DNA of 64,000 nucleotides from Thiodiazotropha sp040506705 (GTDB lineage Bacteria; Pseudomonadota; Gammaproteobacteria; Chromatiales; Chromatiaceae): positions 124,001 through 188,000 of the forward strand of contig JBEVWG010000002.1 of NCBI GenBank assembly GCA_040506705.1. The letters are read 5' to 3'. Below are positions 44,585-53,946 of this stretch, one piece after another; within the stretch, counting starts at the first letter, position 1; the number at the start of each line of letters is the position of its first letter. Below the pieces are notes generated by a model, which searched no databases, was not told the origin of the DNA, and saw only the letters and a list, made by a program, of their open reading frames with translations. The translations under genes and the position numbers were made by a program.

Positions 44585-46288
44585 TTATTGATTATCCGGT
44601 TCCAATGGTTCAGGCCGCTGAATACCATAACCCTGGGCAAAGTCGACCCCCATCTCCTGTAACACAACACGAGTCTCTTGCCGCTCGACAAACTCTGCAA
44701 TGGTTTTTAAGCCGGCAACATGGCCAATGGTATTGATCGCATCAACAATCGCCCGGCTCATCTCGTCACCTTCGACCTGCTTAACGAAAGAGCTATCAAT
44801 TTTCAGAAAATCGACCGAAAGGGACTTTAAATAGGAAAATGAACTGAGACCTGTGCCAAAATCATCCAACGCAAAGAAACAGCCCATCTCCCGTATCTCC
44901 TGAATGAAATTCTCAGTAGTACCAAGATTATTGATCGCTGCAGTCTCGGTTACCTCAAAACAGATGGCTTGTGGCGGCACCTTGAGGTGGTTCATCCGCT
45001 CCTGAATAAAATTAAAGAAGCCAGGATCACTCAAAGAGGTTCCGGAGAGATTGATAAAATAGAGACGCCCATCATCACAGCGTTCTCTATCTTTCCCCAG
45101 ATAGGTAAAGATGGTATTAACCACCCAGCGATCCAAACGCTGCATCAGATCGTAACGTTCGGCTGCGGGAATAAACGCACCTGGGGGGATAATCTCACCA
45201 TCACTGCTGAGCATACGCAGCAGTATCTCCATATGTTTGGGGCTACTGTCGTCAGCCAGAGAGACAATCGGTTGCTGATAGAGTAAAAATCGCTCTTCAT
45301 TTAAGGCACTGTTTATTCGACTGACCCACTGCATCTCGTCACGTCGTAACGCCAGCTCATCATCTTCTGCGGTGTAGATATGCACACGATTGCGGCCTCG
45401 GCTTTTAGCGGCGAAACAAGCCATATCCGCATTACTCAAAACCTCATCACTACTCTTCGTATCTGGTGTAATATCCACTAGACCTATACTGACACTGGTA
45501 CTAAAAGGCCGGGCATCCCAGATAAACTTGTGTTTCTCTACAGTCTCCCTGAGCATATTCGCCAATACTTCTGCTTGAGGAAGCGAGCAGTTGCTCAATA
45601 TCACACCAAACTCATCTCCACCCAAACGGGCCAGGAGATCACTCTCCCGAACCTGCTTTTTCAGTAGTGTGGAAACCTGACGCAGTAACTCATCCCCAGC
45701 AATATGGCCACAGGTATCGTTAACCACCTTGAACTGATCCAGGTCCAGGTACATGAAAGCGTGGTGCTCCTGGTTACTCCTGGCACTATTGAGGTTCTGA
45801 TTCAGAGCCTGATCCAGTTCCCTGCGATTTTTCAGGTCAGTCAAAGAATCATGGTAGGCCATATGCTGAAGCTGACTCTCTGCTCTACGTCTTGCAGCTC
45901 TGGATTGGGCTTCCAGCAACTCACGCTCGATAGCTGGTCCCAGTCGAGCAAGGTTATCCTTCATGATGTAATCAGCCGCGCCACTTTTCATCATTGATAC
46001 AGCCAGCTCTTCACCGATACTACCCGAAACAATAATGACCGGAATATCCAGATCGGTGGTACGTACAATTTGCAACGCCTCCTTCGAATCGAAGGAAGGC
46101 ATGTTATGGTCTGTGATAACCAGATCCCAATGAGTGCCATCCAATGCCTCTTGCAAGGATCTAGAGCTGTCGACCCGAATATAGTGCTCGATTACCCAAT
46201 CATCTCTCTTCAGATGGTGCAGCAACAGCAAGGCATCATCTTCAGAATCCTCCGCAAGTAACAGACGAATCGGTTGCTTACGCTTCAT
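44585..46288 (-). CDS. Response regulator with GGDEF and EAL domains
   Basis: 567 aa. REC domain ~8-125 (LLAEDSEDDALLLLHHL, phospho-acceptor Asp in LVITDHNMP). GGDEF ~150-315 has LARLGGDEF and an RESD I-site. EAL ~330-560 has MEILLRM in place of EAL, EVTETAAINN and an intact DDFGTGLSS, SVDFLKID. It is probably bifunctional or a phosphodiesterase. Overlaps the upstream receiver gene by four bases. The kinase controlling it may be the one encoded at 36.7-38.3 kb. Confidence 0.93.
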   Translation of the reverse strand: MKRKQPIRLLLAEDSEDDALLLLHHLKRDDWVIEHYIRVDSSRSLQEALDGTHWDLVITDHNMPSFDSKEALQIVRTTDLDIPVIIVSGSIGEELAVSMMKSGAADYIMKDNLARLGPAIERELLEAQSRAARRRAESQLQHMAYHDSLTDLKNRRELDQALNQNLNSARSNQEHHAFMYLDLDQFKVVNDTCGHIAGDELLRQVSTLLKKQVRESDLLARLGGDEFGVILSNCSLPQAEVLANMLRETVEKHKFIWDARPFSTSVSIGLVDITPDTKSSDEVLSNADMACFAAKSRGRNRVHIYTAEDDELALRRDEMQWVSRINSALNEERFLLYQQPIVSLADDSSPKHMEILLRMLSSDGEIIPPGAFIPAAERYDLMQRLDRWVVNTIFTYLGKDRERCDDGRLYFINLSGTSLSDPGFFNFIQERMNHLKVPPQAICFEVTETAAINNLGTTENFIQEIREMGCFFALDDFGTGLSSFSYLKSLSVDFLKIDSSFVKQVEGDEMSRAIVDAINTIGHVAGLKTIAEFVERQETRVVLQEMGVDFAQGYGIQRPEPLEPDNQ

Positions 46289-46713
46289 TTAACGGTTCTC
46301 GGCGTCATATTCATGGCCATCCAGTAAGTCACCAGTTTCTGAACCGCTTCAACAAATTGAGTAAAACCCACAGGCTTGCGTATATAACTGTTGGCCCCCA
46401 GTTGGTAGCTCTCAACCATATCCTTCTCTTCATCAGATGAGGTGAGCACTACAACGGGGAGCAATTGTGTACGTGGCGACTCGCGAATGATTTTCAACAC
46501 ATCCAGACCACTTAACTTGGGCAGTTGAAGATCTAGGAGCACAACTTTTGGCAGGGGGGCTTTCTCACTCCTTCCAAGCAGATACTCCACAGCTTCACTA
46601 CCATCACGAGCTACCTGAACCTTGTGTTTTAATTTGTTCTTTTTTAAGGCACGCAGAGCCAACAGCTCATCATCGGGGTTATCTTCAACCAACAGGATGA
46701 GATCATTTTTCAT
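46285..46713 (-). CDS. Single-domain response regulator, Rcp1-like
   Basis: 142 aa from the ATG at 46713; an ATG at 46737 would add eight residues, and neither has a strong ribosome site. A receiver domain only: LVEDNPDDELLALRAL (acidic pocket), VVLLDLQLPKLSG with the phospho-Asp, VVVLTSSDEEKD, and the YIRKPVGF switch Lys. The NPDDE and LQLPK wording is that of Rcp1-type regulators that relay to hybrid or GGDEF proteins. Co-translated with the GGDEF-EAL regulator. Confidence 0.92.
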   Translation of the reverse strand: MKNDLILLVEDNPDDELLALRALKKNKLKHKVQVARDGSEAVEYLLGRSEKAPLPKVVLLDLQLPKLSGLDVLKIIRESPRTQLLPVVVLTSSDEEKDMVESYQLGANSYIRKPVGFTQFVEAVQKLVTYWMAMNMTPRTVK

Positions 46714-47005
46714 AACCGAAGTTTCCCAGGCGGCCATTCACTTTCAAGTAGCAATACAAATAGCAGCAGCCAATATTTTTTTATTAAGGGTATTACTACG
46801 CCCATTTGCGCATAGCAGCCAATCACAAAACGACTAATTTCTCCTGCATTGACTCCTGCGCTGTTCAAGCCATTCGAACTCCAAGCAGGCCTTTGAAAAC
46901 AAATCAATGACTCAGTCCGGAATAGTTTTCAGGGCCAGGCTCCTACCCAACCAGATTAGAGAGGTGCCTCTAATTCAGAACAGTGCGGCCACCTTTACTT
47001 TATCG

Positions 47006-47194
47006 TTAATCACTCAACTGATAAATGGTGCCACAATAGGGGCAGGTAGCAGTGCCGCTCTTTTCAATTGGCAGGTAGACCCGCGGGTGGAGTGAAGCCA
47101 GGGTTTCACCAGGTCTTGGACAACTGAGAGGTAGATCGTTTCTGGTGACCTTGTGTACATCCTGCTGTGTTGATTGTTTTTCTGCCTGGGTCAT
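47006..47194 (-). CDS. CHCC zinc-finger domain protein
   Basis: 62 aa. LPLSCPRPGETLASLHPRVY and ATCPYCGTIYQL give the Cys-His-Cys-Cys zinc ligands of the zf-CHCC family, related to the small zinc subunit of complex I (NDUFS6). Bacterial members are commonly encoded next to ilvE in gammaproteobacteria, as here. Probably part of the ilvE transcription unit, 75 bases downstream of its stop. Confidence 0.88.
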   Translation of the reverse strand: MTQAEKQSTQQDVHKVTRNDLPLSCPRPGETLASLHPRVYLPIEKSGTATCPYCGTIYQLSD

Positions 47195-47269
47195 ATTTAA
47201 TTCTCCTGATTAGGGAGTCTCAGCTTGATTTCGAACCGTGGGTGGTTAGAACTATCGGCCAGTGACTTA

Positions 47270-48196
47270 TTAGACATAGGCCAGCCACTCGGGATGGGAG
47301 GCCAGACGTCCATGCACCAGATCGAAATAACGCTTCTGCAACTGTTCGGTGATCGGACCACGACCACCCTCACCGATGCTGCGGTTATCAACTTCGCGGA
47401 TCGGGGTTACCTCCGCAGCAGTACCGGTGAAAAATGCCTCGTCTGCGATATAGACTTCGTCACGGGTGATGCGTTTTTCAATCACCTTGTAGTTCAGCTC
47501 TTCAGCAAGCTCAATGACTGTTTTACGGGTGATGCCGTCCAGCGCCGAGGTAAGATCAGGGGTGTAGATCACTCCGTCTCTGACGATGAAGATATTTTCA
47601 CCTGAGCCCTCCATCACATACCCCTCCGCATCCAGCAGCAGCGCTTCGTCATAGCCGTCATGCAGCGCTTCCTGCAGCGCCATCATGGAATTCATGTAGT
47701 TGCCGTTGGCTTTGGCCCGACACATGGTGATATTGACATGGTGGCGTGTAAAAGAGGAGACACGGATACGGATTCCCTTCTCCATATTCTCCGCACCGAG
47801 ATATGCGCCCCACTCCCAGGCTGCAGCCATGCAGTGAACCTTGAGATTGTCAGCTCTAAGCCCCATCCCTTCTGAACCATAAAAACACATCGGCCTGATG
47901 TAGGCTGAATCGAGATTGTTCTCTCTGACAACAGCCAGTTGCGCCTCGTTTAAGGTATCCCGGTCAAAGGGCATTGGCATATTCAGTATATGGGCGGAGC
48001 GGAACAGACGGTCAGTATGTTCCTGCAGGCGAAAAATAGCGGTACCCTGCTCGGCGTGATAAGCACGCACCCCCTCGAACACGCCCATACCATAGTGCAG
48101 GGTATGTGTTAGTACGTGGGTTTTCGCCTCACGCCAGGGAACCATTTCGCCATCCAGCCAGATGACACCGTCACGGTCTGCCATTGTCGACATCAT
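47270..48196 (-). CDS. ilvE: Branched-chain amino acid aminotransferase
   Basis: 308-aa class IV PLP enzyme for the last step of Val, Leu and Ile synthesis. The PLP Lys is in RAKANGNYMNSMMA. EALLLDAEGYVMEGSGENIF is the fold-type IV signature, and ALDGITRKTVIELA completes the cofactor pocket. Length typical. The start overlaps the glnE stop by four bases, so translation is coupled. Alternative starts at the next two Met are possible. Confidence 0.95.
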   Translation of the reverse strand: MMSTMADRDGVIWLDGEMVPWREAKTHVLTHTLHYGMGVFEGVRAYHAEQGTAIFRLQEHTDRLFRSAHILNMPMPFDRDTLNEAQLAVVRENNLDSAYIRPMCFYGSEGMGLRADNLKVHCMAAAWEWGAYLGAENMEKGIRIRVSSFTRHHVNITMCRAKANGNYMNSMMALQEALHDGYDEALLLDAEGYVMEGSGENIFIVRDGVIYTPDLTSALDGITRKTVIELAEELNYKVIEKRITRDEVYIADEAFFTGTAAEVTPIREVDNRSIGEGGRGPITEQLQKRYFDLVHGRLASHPEWLAYV

Positions 48197-51078
48197 TGAA
48201 ACTTCTCTCGCTCAACTTCTTTGTTCTGCATCAAGCAGGACCAAATGTCCTGCACCAAGGCCCGTTCTTCGGCAAGCTTTTCACTTTTCACCAGGGCTGG
48301 CTGATCCTGTAGCGCGCTACGATGGTAGGCTGCCCGCAGGACTTTGTAGACGCCCATCATACGCTCTGCAGCTTGATTACTCAGTAACCCAAGCTTGGAA
48401 AGCGTCTCCAACAGACGAATATTATCGGTCCAGACCAATAGTTCCGGGTGGTCATGAGCCCACCGAAGGACCGTGTATTGAACCATAAATTCTATATCGA
48501 CGATACCGCCGGTACCCTGCTTTAAATCAAATAGGCCATCATTGCTCTTATCCAGAGATGCACGCATCTTTTCTCGCATCTCAACGACTTCACCCTGAAG
48601 CTTATCCCCATCCCGTTGCTCGCTGATAATGGTTCGCCGAATTTCGTTAAAACGTTCACCAACCCTAACATCGCCGGCTACCACTCTTGCCCGTATCAGT
48701 GCCTGATGCTCCCAGGTCCAGGCACTCTTCTGCTGGTAGGTTTCAAAGGTCTCTAAAGAGCAGACCATCATCCCGGAGTTGCCGTTCGGGCGCAGACGCA
48801 TATCGGTCTCGTAGAGAATTCCGGAGGGTGTCCTTGTGGTCATGATATGGATGAAACGTTGGGCCATGCGGGCATAAAAAACGTCAACGGAGACAGGCTT
48901 TTTGCCGTCGGTAAAGGCATTTCTATCTTTACAGCCATGCAGAAACACCATATCCAGATCTGAGCCAAAACCAAGTTCGATACCACCCAGTTTACCGTAA
49001 CCTACCACGGCAAATCCCGTCTCTCCTTCAGATAGCCCAGGGGGCTGCCCATGCCGCCGGAACATCTCCTGATAACTCAGTTGAATCACCCGCTCAATGA
49101 TCACTTCTGCGATCCAGGTAAGGTAGTCACTGACCACCATCAGCGGAATCTGCTCGGCAATATCTGCAGCTGCCACTCGTAAGCGATTGCTCTGTCCAAA
49201 CTGACGCAGTCGCTCCATCTGACTCTCCAGATCATCTTCGTCGATGCGGGTGAGCTGTTCCGCCAACTCCTGACCGAGTGCCTCACGCTTGAGCGGCGAG
49301 TAGAGTCGCCGGGGATCGAGCAGTTCGTCCAAGAGTATAGGATGGCGTGTCAGCATACTCGCCACCCAGGGACTGATCCCAGCCAGCTTGATCAGTTGAG
49401 AGAGCACCATCGGGTTTTCGACCAACAAGGCAATATAAGAGGTGCGGCGAACGACTGCTGCCAGTAGATCGAGCACCCGTGGCAGGGCAACATCGGCACA
49501 CTCTGATTGACCAACCGCCTGCAGAAGTAGTGGCATCAGTTGATCCAGTCGCTCCCACCCTTTGGCACTTAGCTGTCTACAGGCATGGCTATTACGCAAT
49601 GCCCCTAACAGACGCAGGGCTTGATCGGCTTGTTGAAATCCATTCTGCTGCAAAATGGAGGTCGACTGCGCCTCATCAAGCAGCTCATTCCAGACCCCAG
49701 TCAAGGGTTGACTCTGCTCCTCGGCTTCAGCTTGAGGTGCGGCAAAGACCATATCGAAATGGCCCTGAACCCGCCTTCTGTGCTGCTCCAGCACCTCGAA
49801 AAATGGCTTCCATGCATCAAAGCCCATGGATCTGGCAAGACGCCCTCTCCCGGCATCATCGGAAGGCAGTAGATGGGTCTGTTTGTCCTGCCAGGCCTGA
49901 ATACGATTCTCCACCAGGCGTAGGAAAACATAGGCTTCGGTCAATTCACGAACTACATATTCCGGAACAAGCTCCCGCTCCTGCAATATCTGCAATACCG
50001 AAAGAATGGGGCGTGTCTGCAGTGCTTTGTCCCGTCCCCCTCTGATCAGCTGGAAGGCCTGGCCGATGAATTCGATCTCGCGAATACCGCCCGGCCCCAG
50101 TTTGATATTCGCCTGCATGCCTTTTTTATGCAGTTCACTACTGATTAACTGCTTCATATCACGCAGTGACTCAATAGCACTGAAATCGAGGTAACGGCGA
50201 TAGACAAAGGGTCTCAACATGGCCATCAACTCATCACCGGCGGCCGAGTCTCCTGCTACTACCCGCGCCTTGATCATGGCATAGCGTTCCCACTCCCGGG
50301 CCTGAGAGCCGTAGTAGCTCTCCATCGCTGAAAAGCTCATCGCCAAAGGGCCGACACTGCCAAATGGGCGCAGACGGGTATCGACCCGAAACACAAATCC
50401 CTCTGCGGTATGGTTGTCCAATGCCTGAACAAGCCGCTGGCAGAGACGGATAAAGAACTGTTCGTTGGTCAGGCGTCTTGCCCCATCTGTCGACCCTGTC
50501 TCTGGATAGGCAAAAATCAGATCGATGTCAGAAGATAGGTTGAGCTCGCGGGCACCCAGCTTCCCCATACCCAGTACTACCAAAGACTGAGCTTCTCCCT
50601 CTTCACTCCTGGGAACACCCATCTCCTTGCAACACCAGCTGTAGAGGTGCTCCATAGCGTGTCCGATAGAGGCGTCGGCAAGCGCGGAAAGATCCTCCAG
50701 GGTCTCATCGAGTTCTGCCAGTCGGTTAAGATCACGCCAGATGATGCGTACCATCTGCTCACGCCGGAAGTGCCTGAGATGTTTCGCCAGAGCTGCCTCA
50801 TCTGAGACGCCCTCTAGAAGCTCAGCAAGCAGGGAAGAGATCTCTCCGGCCTGAAAAGAGCGATCCAGCAGATTTTGTTGAAACAGATCCAGAAGTAGAG
50901 CCGGGTATCGAGTGGAGACCTGAGCAACATACTCACTGGCCTCCCAAACAACCTTCAGGCGACTGATGAATGCTTTATCCTCAGGTGGGCTCAATTCGGC
51001 CTCAGTCAGCTTTTCACACCACTGTAGCCACTGTTTATTATTCTCTTTTTGCTCTGGCTCCACGGCTGCTCTCATCAT
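48193..51078 (-). CDS. glnE: Glutamine synthetase adenylyltransferase/deadenylylase
   Basis: 961 aa, the normal length of GlnE. Two nucleotidyltransferase domains are visible: GMGKLGARELNLSSDIDLIF (N-terminal, deadenylylation) and GYGKLGGIELGFGSDLDMVF (C-terminal, adenylylation), both with intact GSDxD. Each is followed by a GlnD-like helical domain. It controls glutamine synthetase activity with PII. First gene of the glnE-ilvE-CHCC unit. Confidence 0.96.
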   Translation of the reverse strand: MMRAAVEPEQKENNKQWLQWCEKLTEAELSPPEDKAFISRLKVVWEASEYVAQVSTRYPALLLDLFQQNLLDRSFQAGEISSLLAELLEGVSDEAALAKHLRHFRREQMVRIIWRDLNRLAELDETLEDLSALADASIGHAMEHLYSWCCKEMGVPRSEEGEAQSLVVLGMGKLGARELNLSSDIDLIFAYPETGSTDGARRLTNEQFFIRLCQRLVQALDNHTAEGFVFRVDTRLRPFGSVGPLAMSFSAMESYYGSQAREWERYAMIKARVVAGDSAAGDELMAMLRPFVYRRYLDFSAIESLRDMKQLISSELHKKGMQANIKLGPGGIREIEFIGQAFQLIRGGRDKALQTRPILSVLQILQERELVPEYVVRELTEAYVFLRLVENRIQAWQDKQTHLLPSDDAGRGRLARSMGFDAWKPFFEVLEQHRRRVQGHFDMVFAAPQAEAEEQSQPLTGVWNELLDEAQSTSILQQNGFQQADQALRLLGALRNSHACRQLSAKGWERLDQLMPLLLQAVGQSECADVALPRVLDLLAAVVRRTSYIALLVENPMVLSQLIKLAGISPWVASMLTRHPILLDELLDPRRLYSPLKREALGQELAEQLTRIDEDDLESQMERLRQFGQSNRLRVAAADIAEQIPLMVVSDYLTWIAEVIIERVIQLSYQEMFRRHGQPPGLSEGETGFAVVGYGKLGGIELGFGSDLDMVFLHGCKDRNAFTDGKKPVSVDVFYARMAQRFIHIMTTRTPSGILYETDMRLRPNGNSGMMVCSLETFETYQQKSAWTWEHQALIRARVVAGDVRVGERFNEIRRTIISEQRDGDKLQGEVVEMREKMRASLDKSNDGLFDLKQGTGGIVDIEFMVQYTVLRWAHDHPELLVWTDNIRLLETLSKLGLLSNQAAERMMGVYKVLRAAYHRSALQDQPALVKSEKLAEERALVQDIWSCLMQNKEVEREKFQ

Positions 51079-51431
51079 CAGATTTATTGTAGCGGCATCC
51101 AGTCAGGTTACACCTGAGCGGGGTTTGAACCAACCCCACTATCGATCACGGCGAACCGGAACAGCGCGGAGTCTTGCATCAAATGCCGGATCAATCATAG
51201 ATCGGGTTAACGATTATTGCCAAGTGGTAACAAATCACATAGGGTTGCAGCCTTCAGCAGCGGGTTTCGAGGCGTTACCAGAGCCGAAATTATAACCTGT
51301 AAGTACGCTTTGAGTTTCTACTCAGCTTGGTCAAACTACACTTTAATTACCCAAATTCCAGATGGCATTCAGAAGATACAAACAAGCCCCACTGCAAACC
51401 GTCCGGGTCTAATTTTCGGCTTAGGTCAAGC
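51079..51431. other. Divergent spacer between glnE and the exporter operon
   Basis: No gene recognised; an open frame on the plus strand continuing into the ABC gene has no ribosome site. I see no convincing sigma-70 hexamer pair or operator for either direction. Confidence 0.45.
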
Positions 51432-52355
51432 ATGATAAACCTTCAACATATCGATTATCACTACCCGCAGAGCCCCCCTCTGTTCGATGATCTCAACCTG
51501 GAGATCAAGAGGGGCTCACTGTTTGGATTATTAGGACCCAATGGCGCTGGCAAGACCACCCTGATCTCATTGATGACAGGGCAACGTAAACCCAGCGGCG
51601 GCGATATCCGCATTAATGGCGAAACTTACCAGAGCAACCGGGGCAGGATTCTTGAAAAGCTGGCACACATCCCACAGGAGTATGCTTTTTACCCTCAGCT
51701 CACTGTGATGGAGAATCTACAGTTTTTTTCCAGTCTCTATCCCAAACAGGGTCGCCAAAGCCCGCAGCTCATCGATGAGGCACTGAAACTGACCGGTTTG
51801 GCTGACCAGGCAAAAAAGCTGGCCAAACATTTTTCCGGGGGGTTGAAGCGGCGCCTCAACCTGGCAATCGGCCTACTCAACAGACCTGAACTGATCTTTC
51901 TAGATGAACCCACAGTCGGCATAGACCCTCAATCCCGCCACTTCATCCTGCAATCGATCCGGGCCTTGAACAAGGCGGGCAGCACCATTGTCTATACCAG
52001 CCACTATATGGAGGAGATCGAACAACTCTGTGACGAGGTGGCGATCATGGATCATGGACAAATTCTGGTACATGGCCCTCTACAGAAGATTCTCGAAAGA
52101 GATCCCCTTTTGACTATCGAGCTGGAAGCAGAAAAAGATGAAAGCCTGCTTTATCAGCTCAGCGATGTGGTAGAGATACGCGGCTTTAAGTTGTCAGAAC
52201 GAACCATTATCGGCCACCCCAAAGATGAAGGTGAGATCGCTGAACTACTTCAATCCATCGATGCCCTGGGTATCAATGTGGTCACACTCTCCTATGGCAA
52301 ACATACCCTCGAAAAGCTCTTTTTCGAACTGACCCATACCCGGTTAAGGGACTGA
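51432..52355 (+). CDS. ABC exporter ATP-binding protein
   Basis: About 307 aa from the ATG at 51432 (the longer frame from 51327 lacks a start signal). LLGPNGAGKTTL is Walker A, HFSGGLKRRLNLA the signature, LIFLDEPTVGIDPQ Walker B, and SHYMEEIEQL the H-loop. The DrrA/CcmA-type arrangement with a C-terminal extension fits ABC-2 exporters. First gene of a five-gene operon leading into acyl carrier and ketosynthase genes, so it probably drives export of the cluster's product. Confidence 0.93.
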   Translation: MINLQHIDYHYPQSPPLFDDLNLEIKRGSLFGLLGPNGAGKTTLISLMTGQRKPSGGDIRINGETYQSNRGRILEKLAHIPQEYAFYPQLTVMENLQFFSSLYPKQGRQSPQLIDEALKLTGLADQAKKLAKHFSGGLKRRLNLAIGLLNRPELIFLDEPTVGIDPQSRHFILQSIRALNKAGSTIVYTSHYMEEIEQLCDEVAIMDHGQILVHGPLQKILERDPLLTIELEAEKDESLLYQLSDVVEIRGFKLSERTIIGHPKDEGEIAELLQSIDALGINVVTLSYGKHTLEKLFFELTHTRLRD

Positions 52356-52358
52356 CCC

Positions 52359-53549
52359 ATGCTGATTGCTGTAATCAAGAAGGAGCTGCTGCTGGTATCC
52401 AGGGATATTCACGCTCTGCTGGTTCTGTTTCTACTGCCGATTGTGTTCATTCTTATCATGTCCATGGCCCTCCAGGATCGCATGAGCCCGGAGAGCAAGG
52501 ATCAGCCAAAGGTTGGGCTTTGGGTCGAAAACGGAGCCGATCAGAATAGTGACCTGACCCAGACATTCAGCCATCTCGAAGGTTTGAGGGTCGAACAAGT
52601 CAACAGCCAGGATCAGTTAACCCAACTGCTGGTTAGTGGGGAGATCCTTGGCGGGATCATTCTCCCTGCACAGTTTTCAAAATCCATCGACTCCCCGGTT
52701 ACCGATAAGAGCGAAAAATTACAGATCATCTATGCCGCCAGCCTGCCCAACTCACTGCGACGCTCAATCCTGGGTGCAGTCCGTGAAGCCCTTGGCGCCT
52801 ATCAGGTGAACAAACTGTTTGAATATGACGACCTCACCCAATCCCAACGTCAGGCCCGTGTCGATCACCTGCTCGGCCGATCGCTGGTCACATCCCAGAC
52901 CCAGGGCAGCGACCTTGAATCACAACCCAACTCAGTCCAGCAGAGCGTTCCTGCCTGGTTGATCTTCTCCATGTTTTTTGTCGTCCTGCCGATATCCACC
53001 ACGCTACTTACTGAGCGGCAGCAAGGCACCCTGCAACGACTGCAAACCTTGCCAGTCCCCAACAGCTATCTGCTAATCGGTAAAATCATTCCCTACCTCG
53101 GCATCAATCTGGTACAGGCTGCATTGATGTTATTGGTAGGCATCTACCTCGTTCCTTTGGTAACAGGCGAAGGCCTTCATCTGGTTGGAGAGACCTGGCT
53201 GCTGGCGCCGCTGATTTTAACCACCAGCCTGTCTGCAATCAGTTTTGCCTTATTGATCGCAACCCGCGCCAAAACCACGGAACAGGCCACCACGCTGGGT
53301 GGTATTAGTAATCTTATTCTGGCGGCTATTGGTGGTATCATGGTGCCAACTTTTGTGATGCCCGAACTGATGCAGCAGATAGCCGCGCTCTCACCCATGA
53401 ACTGGGCATTAGAGGGCTTCTTCTCCATCCTTTTGAGACAGGGGGGATGGGCTATGGTCGGGCCCGAGATCCTCAAACTGCTGGCATTCTCCGGCTGCTT
53501 GTTCTTACTCTCACTCTACTCATACCGAGGCCTGACGGACACTAAATAA
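52359..53549 (+). CDS. ABC-2 type exporter permease
   Basis: 396-aa inner-membrane protein. One TM near the N-terminus (~19-38), then a ~160-residue periplasmic domain, and about five TMs from ~210 (VPAWLIFSMFFVVLPISTTL onward). TERQQGTLQRLQTLPVP is the conserved ABC-2 coupling region. Starts three bases after the ATPase stop and shares one base with the acyl carrier gene start. Confidence 0.92.
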   Translation: MLIAVIKKELLLVSRDIHALLVLFLLPIVFILIMSMALQDRMSPESKDQPKVGLWVENGADQNSDLTQTFSHLEGLRVEQVNSQDQLTQLLVSGEILGGIILPAQFSKSIDSPVTDKSEKLQIIYAASLPNSLRRSILGAVREALGAYQVNKLFEYDDLTQSQRQARVDHLLGRSLVTSQTQGSDLESQPNSVQQSVPAWLIFSMFFVVLPISTTLLTERQQGTLQRLQTLPVPNSYLLIGKIIPYLGINLVQAALMLLVGIYLVPLVTGEGLHLVGETWLLAPLILTTSLSAISFALLIATRAKTTEQATTLGGISNLILAAIGGIMVPTFVMPELMQQIAALSPMNWALEGFFSILLRQGGWAMVGPEILKLLAFSGCLFLLSLYSYRGLTDTK

Positions 53550-53818
53550 TGAAAGGTTCAACGGATACACAGTTTAAACTGGAACTAAAACAGATGATCG
53601 TGGATGAATGTCGGTTAGACGAATTCGATCCTCAGGAGATTAAGGATGACGAATATCTTGCTGGGCCGGACGCCCGCTTTGGACTCGACTCAATCGACAT
53701 GCTCCAGGTTATAGTGACAATAAAGAATCGATATGGGGTACATATCCAGAATGATGCGGAATCAAGAGAGATTCTCGCCACAATCAACAACCTTGCCGAC
53801 CACCTGCACCCAGAGTAA
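53549..53818 (+). CDS. Acyl carrier protein
   Basis: 89 aa. RFGLDSIDMLQVIV holds the phosphopantetheine Ser48 in the DSxDxL signature, and helix 2/3 patterning is as expected. It is translationally coupled to the permease (TAATG) rather than to a synthase, marking a dedicated carrier for this cluster; DarC of dialkylresorcinol loci is the nearest functional analogue. Chain type is unknown. Confidence 0.9.
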   Translation: MKGSTDTQFKLELKQMIVDECRLDEFDPQEIKDDEYLAGPDARFGLDSIDMLQVIVTIKNRYGVHIQNDAESREILATINNLADHLHPE

Positions 53819-53836
53819 CCCATGAATTCTGCAAGT

Positions 53837-53946
53837 GTGCCTCGTCATAGATACTCTACCATTCAGAGCCACCCCAATAGGCCAGATCAAGGCGCGGCTA
53901 GCCCCTGCCAGACTTGCTGTATGGTAGAGCGTCTATGACGAGTCAC
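53837..53946 (+). promoter_or_regulatory. 26-bp inverted repeat enclosing the ketosynthase start
   Basis: The arm at 53837-53862 (begins GTGCCTCGTCATAGA) pairs with 53921-53946 (begins ATGGTAGAGC) at 23 of 26 positions around a 58-base loop. The loop contains a further palindromic GCGGCTAGCCCC. The ketosynthase ATG at 53935 lies inside the right arm, so the RNA hairpin would mask the start codon. Confidence 0.6.

Noticed and set aside
49479..50045. 188-codon frame antisense to glnE
   Set aside because: Pro/Arg-rich shadow of a well-supported essential-type gene on the other strand.
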